Source of the DNA: [Lactobacillus] rogosae
Lineage (GTDB): Bacteria; Bacillota; Clostridia; Lachnospirales; Lachnospiraceae
Assembly: GCA_900112995.1 (NCBI GenBank)
Contig: FONU01000010.1
Location: 1 to 64,000, forward strand
Direction: 5' to 3'
Length of the DNA stretch: 64,000 bases
This document shows positions 35,607-45,600 of the stretch, in pieces (position 1 is the stretch's first letter; each line of letters begins with the position of its first letter). A model generated the notes under the pieces. That model made no database searches. It was not told the origin of the DNA and saw only the letters and a program-made list of their open reading frames with translations. A program made the position numbers and the translations under genes.

Positions 35607-36836
35607 ATGAAAGCTTATGAAAGATTATTAAAGTATGTTGTTGTCAGAACTCCTAGTGATGAAGAGAGTGGAAAGTCACCTTCTTCTGAGTGTCAGTTTA
35701 AGCTGGCTGGGCTTCTTAAAGACGAGATGACTGAGCTTGGACTTAGTGATGTTAAGCTTGATAAACATTGTTATCTTTATGGCAGACTGCCTGCAACTAA
35801 GGGGCTTGAGAAGCTTCCTTCAATTGGTTTTATTGCCCATATGGATACTGTGTCTGATTATTGCAATGGTGATATCAATCCTGTTGTGACTCCTGATTAT
35901 GATGGTGGAGACTTATTGCTTGGTAACAGCGGACTTATATTAAGTCCTGATACTTTTCCACATCTTGCTTCTTTAAAGGGCAGAACTCTTATAACTTCTG
36001 ATGGAACAACTATTCTTGGTGCAGATGATAAGGCTGGAATTGCTGAAATTCTTACTATGATTGAATATATCACTGCTAATAATATTGAACACCCTGCAAT
36101 ATGCGTAGCATTTACGCCTGATGAAGAGATTGGTATGGGTACTGAACATTTTGACGTTGAACGCTTCGGAGCTGATTACGCATACACTGTTGATGGCGAT
36201 ACTGAGGGTGAGATACAGTACGAGAATTTCAATGCCGCCAAAGCTGAATATGTTGTGAAAGGTTTTAATGTCCACCCCGGCTCATCTAAGGATACTATGA
36301 TTAACGCTTCCTTAGTAGCTATGGAAATTAATAATTGCCTGCCGGCTATGGAGATACCAAGGGAAACGGAGAATTACGAAGGCTTCTATCATCTTATAAG
36401 TATGTCTGGCGATGTTGCAGAAGCACACCTTAATTATATAATCCGTGACCACGATGCTTCATTATTTGAAGCAAAGAAAGCCACACTGTGCCACATTGAA
36501 AAGATTATGAATGAAAAATGGGGTGCTGGAACTGTACAGCTCACTATCACTGACCAGTACCGCAATATGGCTGAGATTATCAAAAAATGTATGTTTCTTA
36601 TAGAAAATGCTGTGAAAGCCTGCAAGAATACTAATATACCACCCCTTATACTTCCAATAAGAGGTGGCACTGACGGCTGTATGTTAAGTTATATGGGACT
36701 TCCCTGCCCTAACCTTGGCACTGGCGGACACGCCTACCACGGTCCTTACGAACACATAACCATCGAAGGTATGGACAAAACTGTTGATATGCTTGTAGAA
36801 CTCGTGAAAACATTTTCCAAGCCTATAATTAACTAA
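35607..36836 (+). CDS. pepT: Peptidase T (tripeptidase)
   Basis: This cytoplasmic zinc aminopeptidase removes the N-terminal residue of tripeptides. It has 409 residues, the normal PepT length. Metal-binding segments of the M20 fold are GFIAHMDTVSDY (first His and adjacent Asp), ILGADDKAGIAEI, FTPDEEIGMG (catalytic Glu) and a late histidine in GTGGHAYHGPYEH. The start ATG has GAAATGAGGATTTGTT upstream. It is divergent from thiW and appears to be a single-gene unit. Confidence 0.95.
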   Translation: MKAYERLLKYVVVRTPSDEESGKSPSSECQFKLAGLLKDEMTELGLSDVKLDKHCYLYGRLPATKGLEKLPSIGFIAHMDTVSDYCNGDINPVVTPDYDGGDLLLGNSGLILSPDTFPHLASLKGRTLITSDGTTILGADDKAGIAEILTMIEYITANNIEHPAICVAFTPDEEIGMGTEHFDVERFGADYAYTVDGDTEGEIQYENFNAAKAEYVVKGFNVHPGSSKDTMINASLVAMEINNCLPAMEIPRETENYEGFYHLISMSGDVAEAHLNYIIRDHDASLFEAKKATLCHIEKIMNEKWGAGTVQLTITDQYRNMAEIIKKCMFLIENAVKACKNTNIPPLILPIRGGTDGCMLSYMGLPCPNLGTGGHAYHGPYEHITIEGMDKTVDMLVELVKTFSKPIIN

Positions 36837-36847
36837 CAGGCATAAGC

Positions 36848-37234
36848 TTACGCCTTAACTGTTTCAATTCTTGTAAAGAAATATATGTACTTGAATATTA
36901 TCAAAAATACAATAAATACACGCCCATATATATTAGACATTGCAAGCATTGCCAATATAAGCATTGCTGATGCTGGCAGAAGTATGCACAACTTAGTCTT
37001 TAATGTCATTGAACGGCTGGTAACGAAGCTTTCAAGATGTTTTTTGTAAAGCTTTGTTCCAATAAACCACATATGAAATCTGTCAGAGCCTTTGGCAAAG
37101 CAGAAAGATGCTAATAATAAAAATGGCGTTGTTGGCAATACTGGAAGTACGACACCTATTGCACCGAGTACCATTGACACAATTCCTATCATAAGCCATA
37201 AAAGTTTAATTGGGGATTTAATGATATTCTTCAT
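36848..37234 (-). CDS. DUF454 (YbaN-like) inner-membrane protein
   Basis: This is a small membrane protein of 128 residues. The DUF454 core is present: LGAIGVVLPVLPTTPFLLLASFCFAKGS followed by RFHMWFIGTKLYKKHL (shown in parts), with three or four helices. The family is widespread and its function is not established. It converges on pepT, with 11 bases between the two stops. Upstream is a short region with repeated CTAACTTT motifs (37272-37298) that could be an operator, but I cannot name a regulator. Confidence 0.85.
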   Translation of the reverse strand: MKNIIKSPIKLLWLMIGIVSMVLGAIGVVLPVLPTTPFLLLASFCFAKGSDRFHMWFIGTKLYKKHLESFVTSRSMTLKTKLCILLPASAMLILAMLAMSNIYGRVFIVFLIIFKYIYFFTRIETVKA

Positions 37235-37352
37235 TAATGTTTCGATGTCCTTTCTTATTGTCTTGTTGTGACTAACTTTAGTTAATCGCGGCTAACTTTG
37301 ATAAGTATATATGAACATATCATTTTTTGTCAATACACCGGATTAATATACC

Positions 37353-37407
37353 AAATAATGGCAATACCTCCATTCCACTTAAGTACAGGAGATATTGCCA
37401 TTATTTT
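37353..37407 (-). terminator. Long hairpin downstream of the AGCS symporter
   Basis: Arms AATAATGGCAATA-(C/T)CTCC (37354-37371) and the matching GGAG-TATTGCCATTATT (37388-37405) form a stem of about 18 pairs with a short loop. It lies 60 bases after the symporter stop (minus strand). The T content after the stem is modest on both strands, so it is probably, not certainly, an intrinsic terminator. Confidence 0.55.
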
Positions 37408-37468
37408 ATAGTTTTTCCGCTCAATGCTTTATTTTAAAGAACTCTTGGATATCTACAATATTTATAAA

Positions 37469-38887
37469 TTAAAGCTTTTCATTATTATGTCTTTCAAAGA
37501 AGCTCTTAGTTTCCTTAACCACAACTCCGCTCAATGCGAATAACGCAATCATATTAGGCAGTGCCATAAGTCCGTTAAATATATCAGCAATTGTCCATAC
37601 CGCACTTACTGTCATATAAGGTCCGATAAATACTGCTAATATGTATATCCAGCGGTATATTTTAACGTGCTTCATATTACCACCGCTAAGATATTCAAGA
37701 CATCTTTCGCTGTAATAGTCCCAGCCAAGAATTGTTGTAAATGCAAAGAATACAAGACAGAGCATAAGCACAAAAGAAGACACCTGTGCCGGGAATGGAA
37801 GTCCATTCTGGAATGCATATGTAGTAACTGCTACACCCTCAAGGCCTTCAACCTGCCATGCACCTGTTATTACAATTGAAAGCCCTGTAAGAGTACATAT
37901 TACAATTGTATCAATAAATGTACCTGTCATACTTACAAGTCCCTGTCTTACAGGTTCGTTAGTCTGTGCTGCAGCCGCAGCTATAGGTGCACTACCAAGA
38001 CCAGCCTCATTAGAGAAAATGCCTCGTGCCACACCCTTCTGCATAGCAACAAGCATACTTCCGACTGCTCCGCCAGTGATTGCCCTAGGAGAAAATGCTG
38101 CCTGAACTATAACCTTAAATGCCGCAGGAACTTTAGTAATATTAGCTATTACAAGAACTGCAACAAATAATACATATATAATTGCCATAAATGGCACTAC
38201 AACCTGACTTACGCTTGCGATTCTCTTAACACCGCCTATAAGCACAAGTGCAACACAGACTGCAAGAATAAGTGAAGCGATTACTACTGACCATGAGTAC
38301 TCGCCAAGAAATGGAATATTGACACAATGCTCATTATTCGCATCGAAAAAACCATTTACGGCACTTGAAATACCATTTACCTGACTAAATGTACCAATAC
38401 CAAAAAGTCCAACACATACACCAAAAAATGCAAATAACTTAGCAAGCCATTTCCAGCTCTTGCCCATTCCCTGCTCTATATAATAGAATGGTCCACCAAG
38501 ACTGTGTCCGTCTTCTCCTATAACTCTGTATTTAACAGCAAGAAGACCTTCTGAATACTTAGTTGCCATTCCGAAAAATGCTGTTATAACCATCCAGAAT
38601 AATGCACCTGGACCACCTGCACAGACTGCTGTTGCAACACCAACGATATTACCAGTACCAATAGTTGCACTTAACGCTGTACATAGTGCGGCAAAACTTG
38701 TAATTTCACCTTCTGCCTCTTCTTCATTTTTAACCATCCATTTTAATGCTAAAGGGAGCTTTCTGATCTGTAATAAACCAAGACGAACTGTCAATAATAT
38801 TCCGCCAAAAAGGATAATTACCATAAGCGGCACACCCCATACGAAATTATCAATGTTCGCAAGAATCTGATTAATTGAATTCCACAT
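37469..38887 (-). CDS. AGCS-family sodium:amino acid symporter, glycine-regulated
   Basis: This is a sodium-coupled alanine/glycine symporter of 472 residues with about ten or eleven helices. Family signatures are FAALCTALSATIGTGNIVGVA (shown in part), GGPGALFWMVITAFFGMATK and GIFSNEAGLGSAPIAAAAAQ. It lies behind a tandem glycine riboswitch, so glycine is the most likely controlling ligand and substrate. In related cases the riboswitch shuts import off when glycine is high. The gene is monocistronic, ending at a long hairpin. Confidence 0.93.
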   Translation of the reverse strand: MWNSINQILANIDNFVWGVPLMVIILFGGILLTVRLGLLQIRKLPLALKWMVKNEEEAEGEITSFAALCTALSATIGTGNIVGVATAVCAGGPGALFWMVITAFFGMATKYSEGLLAVKYRVIGEDGHSLGGPFYYIEQGMGKSWKWLAKLFAFFGVCVGLFGIGTFSQVNGISSAVNGFFDANNEHCVNIPFLGEYSWSVVIASLILAVCVALVLIGGVKRIASVSQVVVPFMAIIYVLFVAVLVIANITKVPAAFKVIVQAAFSPRAITGGAVGSMLVAMQKGVARGIFSNEAGLGSAPIAAAAAQTNEPVRQGLVSMTGTFIDTIVICTLTGLSIVITGAWQVEGLEGVAVTTYAFQNGLPFPAQVSSFVLMLCLVFFAFTTILGWDYYSERCLEYLSGGNMKHVKIYRWIYILAVFIGPYMTVSAVWTIADIFNGLMALPNMIALFALSGVVVKETKSFFERHNNEKL

Positions 38888-39101
38888 TGTACTTTCTACC
38901 TTTCATATCTAAACTACAGCATAGTACAAGCCTATACTGTCCCAACACCGCAAATGCCGTACATTACTAAATACTTTGCTAATATGCAGACTTTTACTTA
39001 ATGCATTGGAATTATAGACAATATTGCCTGAATAAATATAAAAGCAGAAATAACATTTTAGAATATACAACTTATCATATAACAAGTTATATTATACTTT
39101 A

Positions 39102-39350
39102 TGCCTTCTCTGTCCTTTTGCCTGAGAGATTCATATACCCGCTTTATAAGAAGTCACAATGTTGTTATTAATAATGTTGTCTTATAATCACATTATTAAC
39201 TGCTTATAAAGAACTATATGTTGCACCTTCGGCCTCTGTGTTTATCCAGAACTCTCCAGAGAGTCGATCCATTTACAGTTGCGCCAGCAGAGGCTGGCAC
39301 CTGAGAGTGTTACTCCTTCGGCAGGCTTTCGCCGTTTTCCTGCAAACTTC
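39102..39350 (-). ncRNA. Tandem glycine riboswitch
   Basis: On the minus strand two aptamers lie in series. Aptamer 1 (about 39350 to 39262) contains CCGAAGGAGTAAC then CTCTCAGG, and closes near ACTCTCTGGAGAG. Aptamer 2 (about 39257 to 39102) begins GGAGAG, contains GGCCGAAGGTGCAA, and ends CTCTCAGGCAAAAGGACAGA. These conserved blocks and their order match the gcvT/glycine class. Between CCGAAGG and CTCTCAGG, aptamer 2 carries a large P3-like extension of about 90 bases. A clear terminator between 39102 and the symporter start at 38887 is not visible, so the expression platform is unresolved. The region 38888-39101 otherwise shows nothing I can name. Confidence 0.88.
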
Positions 39351-39440
39351 ATATCGAAAATTGCCTTATATTAATATAATCTTATTTTCTACATAATTCA
39401 ACTTATTTTTACATTTTTTAATAATTATAGAATTTCCTAT

Positions 39441-39521
39441 TACATAAAAAGGCAGTCACCGTGATTACACTCATCCGCTGGATATACCAGAACATATGAT
39501 GTATCACTTTATGTGACTGCC
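39441..39521 (-). terminator. Terminator of the pectinase transcript
   Basis: GGCAGTCAC (39451-39459) pairs with GTGACTGCC (39513-39521), with a further GTGAT/ATCAC pairing inside. On the minus strand the stem is followed by TTTTT. It lies after the pectinase gene and the 13-nt repeats, and before the glycine riboswitch transcript, so it separates the two. Confidence 0.75.
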
Positions 39522-39534
39522 ATTTTATTATCTG

Positions 39535-39599
39535 CTTATATTATTTACTTATACTATTAGCCTATACTATTAACTTATATTATCCGCTTATATTATTAA
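39535..39599. repeat. Five 13-nt tandem repeats next to the pectinase stop codon
   Basis: Five contiguous units start at 39535, 39548, 39561, 39574 and 39587 with the consensus CTTATAYTATTAR. Single-base differences separate the units. They end 11 bases before the pectinase stop codon and are therefore in its 3' untranslated region. Confidence 0.8.
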
Positions 39600-39609
39600 G
39601 TATATAATA

Positions 39610-42600
39610 CTAAGCATTTTCTTTTCTTCTATATAGTGTAAGACATATAACACCTGCACTAAGCATAAGAACTGCAAGAAGAATTATTGTTCTTGTAACT
39701 GAGAGTGTATCAGCTGTAGCCGCACTGTCTTCTGCTGTTGCAGCACTGTCTTCTGCCACATCATTATTATCTGCTGCACTGCCATTGCCTGATACATTGC
39801 TCTTATCCTCTGTATTAGAATTAGCAACATCCTCATAGACTACAATATATGTTGAGAATCTATCAGTTGCAAATGTAAGTTCTCCTGTTGCTTTATCAAA
39901 TGCGGCACTAAGAATATCTGATACCCCATTGTGAATTCTTATTACACTATACTTTCTTGTCTTTGAAGAATCATTATTAATAAGGTCTGCATTTAACTTA
40001 ATCTTAATATTAATTGCACTGTTAAGTTCATATACATCAGACTTCTGCGAACCTATAATCTTCTGTAACTGGATATCAAGTATGCATCCAGCAGCCTGAT
40101 TGTCCTTAATGTTACTATTAATAAGTTTCTTCTCATCTTCTGTAAGATTAGAACTCTTATCCTTTACAGTAAGTGCAATATCAACCTTTACACCATCTTC
40201 TGCCTGTTTAGCTTCATCTTCTGTAAGGACAGCATTAATAATGTCTTCTGTTGAATCTACAAGTCCTGTTTCTGGTACTCTTTCATCTACCAATACTGAA
40301 ACTTTAATATCTGTCTTAACATCAGAGTTATCTGAACCCGGCTTGTTGTTATCACCCGGCTTATTATCGTTGTCGCCCGGCTTATTATCGTTGTCACCTG
40401 GCTTATTATCGTTGTCGCCCGGCTGTGTATTCTCAAGCTTAGGAATAACTGTAATGTCTGCCTTGTCACCACATACTGTACAATGATGTGACTTGCTTCC
40501 TTCTTCTGTAGTAGTAGCTTCCTTATCGATAGTCCATTCTGTACTATAATTATGTCCTGCCGCTGGAATTACTTCTGTCTTAGTATCTCCACATACTATA
40601 CAAGTATATAACTTTGAACCTTCTTCTGTACAAGTTGCTTCTTTCTGTACTTCACCATCATTCCATACATGTTCTGTATGTTCTTGCTTAGCTTCATTGT
40701 AAGAAGTCTTCTCCCACTGTAATGTTGTAAGTGTAAGCTTTCCTGCACCTGTATATGGTTTAACTTTAGTATCAAGTTCTGAAGCTGCATATAATGTGTA
40801 GCCAGTATAAGGAAGGTCTTTCTTGAATTCATCTTTATCCTGAACTAATGCTACTTCACCTTCTTTATCAGTATTAAGAGCTACCTTTAATTCCTGCTTT
40901 GCTCCATCCATCATATATATTGTATTAAATGCGTTAATATAACCTGCTGGACTGCTTCCGTTACCACTTATAAGTGCATTAGTTATACCTGACATATAGC
41001 AGTTCTCAAGTAACATATGAGCTCCACAGTTAGATGATGCACCATTACTTACAATTTTCTTAGCTAATTCCGGATTTGTCTTTTCTATATCAAGACGCAT
41101 TTCTCTTAAATCCTGTGCATCCATAATACAATTGTATACATGTGCTGTACCATAACGAAGTCTTGGCATTCTATCCATCGAATTCTTATAGTAGTTATTA
41201 GCAAGTGTAAGTTTAATATTCTTAGCTGATGAATCATCATCAGACTGTCCTAATAAATGAGTCTTTTTCTGACCATAAGCATAATTGTATATCTGCTGAT
41301 CTGTCATACCCTCTTCAAGCAAATGCTTATAATATGGGTAGTTATCTGGATTAGCCTTCATAGCATTCATCATTTCATCAAAGAATACATTATCTTCACT
41401 TGCTGGAAGGAATTCACACCATGATATTGTTATATTACTGTCATTAACTGGTGTCTTAACATCAATAACTCCATCATATGACTTATAGAAAGTACAGTGG
41501 TCAACCCATATATCAGAGCTTCCCTTTTCTATTGTCATATAATCCCAGTCATTACGATCATAAGCACCTTCTGTATAATCGTCCCACTCCCATATCTCAT
41601 CAAATTCAATATTTCTTATGATGATATTATTAGAGCCTGTTATATCTATACATGTATGTGTAATCTTAGCTCCATTCTTAGAGTAGATTGTAAGATTACT
41701 CATATCTGCAAGCTTAAGCATTGATACACCTGTCTTTAAAAGTGTTGGGTGTGTAAGTGGCTCAAGCTTATGTGCTGTTATAAATGAGCTGTAGCTGTCA
41801 AAGTTATTAACTTCCTTATCACCAAGCGCAATATCTGCTGTAAGCTCGATTACTGATGCCTTACCACTCTTCTTTACACTCTGTATTGCATTAAGGAATT
41901 CTTCTGCTGTGCCGGCTGTGTAATAGTTATCTGATGTTTCCTTTAATAATCCACCACCTGTTACATTAGCACTCTGTGCATAACCTTCCTGTGCATACTG
42001 TGCAAGTCCTGTATCATCACCTTCTGACTGTGCGTAAGTATCTGATACATATTCTTTCTCTACATATCTGTCTGTGCTGTCTGTCTTAACAGTACCTGTA
42101 TACTTTGTTCCTATTGTACCTACTGATGTATATGGATCCCAGCCAAGATATGATGTTGAAGTCATTTCATTGGCTTTCGTAGCAGATATCTGTCTTCTGT
42201 TACTGTTAATTGCAAATGCAGGACCATAGCTTCCATATTCGAAAAATCTTGCATTAGCAGCCAAATTACCACTCATATCTGTATATGGATTAGAAGCATT
42301 CGGCTTTAATATCTTACCCATATAGCAGTTAATCCAAGTAATATAAGCATCTGCTCCCCAAGGTCTTGCAAGATAATACTTACTTCCTGAGCATCCCTCT
42401 TCTGAGAGAACCTGACAGTTAAAGAATGTAAGACCATATGTTGCAGAGGCTGATGCCTTAGGAGCTGATACATAGCCTGAATTCTTATTAGCATTGTAAC
42501 GGAATACAAGCTTGCAATCATTAAATAATGCCCTAGGCTCATTACCATATATGAAATCCACATTACCAGCTATATAGCACTTATAATAATACTGGGTGCC

Positions 42601-45600
42601 ACCATTAGCACAAAGTGTATCCTGATAACCAAGTATTCTTAAGTTGATATATGATGTTTCATTGGCATCATTTCTTAAAGCATCTGCTGATTCATTTGAC
42701 TTAGTACCATCACCAAGATAATTATAAGTATTCTCGATTGTAAGGTTCTCTGCCGAAAAGCCTGTTGCTGTCTTATCTATTCTTACAGCACATCTTAAAG
42801 ACATATCTCCACCAGCTAATTCCTTAACATCATAATATATTCTTGTCTTCTCGCTATCCTCACCTATAAGTGTTATATAAGGAGATTTAACAACAAGATG
42901 TTCTTCATAATCACCTTCTTTAACAAGAATAATTACACGTCTCGTGTTATCAGAAGCAACTGAATCTACTGCCGCCTGAACTGTCTTATAAGTTGGTATT
43001 CCATTAACCTCCTCACCATCAGTTCCTGTGTATGCACTATCTACAACCTTGTTGTAATTAGTAAGATATACATAATTAAATGTTTCTCTAGTCTTGTTAC
43101 CTTTCTTATCTGTGAATATTAATTCAACATCATTTCTTCCTTCTTCAATAGCAATGTCTTTAAATGCAAAGCTTTCTTTTTCTTTAACATCTGTCTTTGC
43201 TGCTTCACTGCCATTAACATAAAGCGTTGCTGTTACATTTTCTTCAACTACACCTTCAATTGTAATCTTTCCATTGTATACAGTGTCATATGACTTCTTA
43301 GTTATTGTATACTTAACAGCATCATCTTCATATACATATTTACCTGTATGTCCTGCTGTTGGAACAGTCCATAAAGTATCTGATGGGTTACTGTAGTTAT
43401 CTACTTTTCCATTAACGTGTGAATAAGCTATTATATAATAGTAATATGGCATCTCTGCTGTTACATCTTTATCTTTATAAGCACATTCTGTAACTGTTGC
43501 TATCTTTGAAGCATTCTCTGCTGTCTCATCGTATGAATAACGATATACCTCATATTGGTCAGCCTTATCTACTGCATCCCATACAAGATCAACTGTATCT
43601 GCACTTGAAGCTATGCTTGCCTTTGGTGAATCCAGTGCTGCTATTACTGTTATTGCATCTGATTCAACATAATCATTAATCTCACCATTAATACCTAACT
43701 TACCAGCCACTCTGAACTTATAATCTCCGGCATCCTTAATTGAATACTTATATGTTGGCTCAGTAATGTCTGATGCAACCTTTTCCCAGCTCTTTCCGTT
43801 ATCTCTTGATACTTCAAGCACATATAAACCATCGCCTTCGGCTGGTACTTCATCTGTCCAGCTTACTGTGATGTAATCTCTTGTATAAGCTGCTTTAGCT
43901 GTAACTTCCTTAACAACTGGTGCTGTACCTACTGCATTGTAGCATTTATTCTGGTCGTAAAGAACTGTTCCGTCCTGTGCTATATACTTCATATTCTGGA
44001 TAGTTGCCTTAACACCTGCTAATACAAATCCATATGATACTGCTGTATTTTTCTTATCTGCATTAAATAAGAGATTATCACTTGCACTATAAGAATATGT
44101 AGCTGTCTTAGTCTCTCCACCCTTAGGTGTTGCTGTGATAACAAGAGCATCGTCTGTCTTTTCAACTGTAAATGTCACAACAGTTCCTGCTGGAATAGTT
44201 GTATCCACTTTACTTGAAGCACCTGCAAGATCTGATGGCTTCTTTGAGTAAACCATCTTAAGTGCATTAGAATTACGTATTCCTACGGTGTCTATATAAT
44301 TCTTGTTAAATGCACCAAAGAATATACCATTAGTATTGCTTGAACCACACTCTGTAATTGTTATATCTGCTGTAAGCTTGTTGGCATCTGTAGTCTCATC
44401 AAATCCAAAGAAGCTTACTGTATTATTGATATTAGTTGACTTATCAGTGTTTGTAGTTGTATTTAATGTACCACCTGTCTGTGTAAGAACAAGTTTCTGT
44501 CCTGTAGGCTGTACAACAAGATTAGAAGCTGTACCATAATCATATGTCTTAGGCATAGCTGGCTGTTCATTATATTCAACATCCTTAGCTGCATATACTA
44601 TAGATATTGAAACTATGTAAGCTGAACCTGTTGATACAATTTCAACTGTTCCTTCGCTCTCATCTTCATAATTATATACTGTTGTCACATCATCTTTTGA
44701 TGCCGGCTCACCCGCTATTGTGTAAAGTGCATATGTACTTGCTGGTGCATATGATTTTACTGATATAGTACACTTTCCACTTACAGGTATTGTTATCTTA
44801 GCTCCTGTAGTAAACTGTGCTGAATTAGGGCTTGGTCCATTAGGAACTAACTTACCTTTTGTAGCATCAATAGCTAAACCATTGTAGTAGCCTGTTGTTC
44901 CCATAATATTATCATCATAATAATCACCATCATCACTCTTAACAAAAGACCAGCTTGTAACCTGCTCAAATATAAGCTTATGTGATGCTTCAGCACCCTT
45001 TACTGTAACTGTGTTACCTGACTTTACCTTGTATGGAAGTGCAAGGAAATCACCACCAAGTGTAAGTGTATATGAACCCTCTCTTAACTTAATAGCATCC
45101 TTATCTGTAAATACATATTCATATCCATCATCATTATTCATATATATGTATTTTACATTCTTGCCTGTTAAATCAGGTTCTTCCGGAAGACTTACTGTAA
45201 CGGCATATGTTGGCTTAAGTCCTACAGTTATATCTAATTCTGCATCTTCTGAATATTTAATTCCATCTGATACAGAAGTTACTTCATAGTCATTAGCACC
45301 CTTTACGGCTACACTATATGAAACACCTTTTTCAAACTTAGCTGTATATTTCCAAGTATCTGTATCAATAGTTACTTCTGGAACATAGTCTGTTTCCTCA
45401 GTTGTTGTAAATACAAGTTCAAGGCCTTCTGTATAATAACCCTCAGTAATGCCATTAATCTTACCTGTTACTGTGCAGGTATCAAGGCTAATGACAGTTA
45501 AATCTGCTGTAATCCTGGCAGCAGTCTCTGTACTTACACTATGTTTATAAATACCACTCTTAATCTGGTATGCCGGATTGCTCAGTGATATCTCATATTC

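Noticed and set aside
37268-37300. Metal-regulator operator before the DUF454 gene
   Set aside because: CTAACTTT repeats are visible, but the symmetry is weak and no regulator or consensus fits.
39610-39720. LPXTG sorting signal at the pectinase C-terminus
   Set aside because: The C-terminal helix and basic tail are present, but no LPXTG-like motif precedes them.
40342-40422. Regular repeats that could suggest a CRISPR array
   Set aside because: The 21-base units are contiguous without spacers and encode an in-frame PGDNDNK linker.
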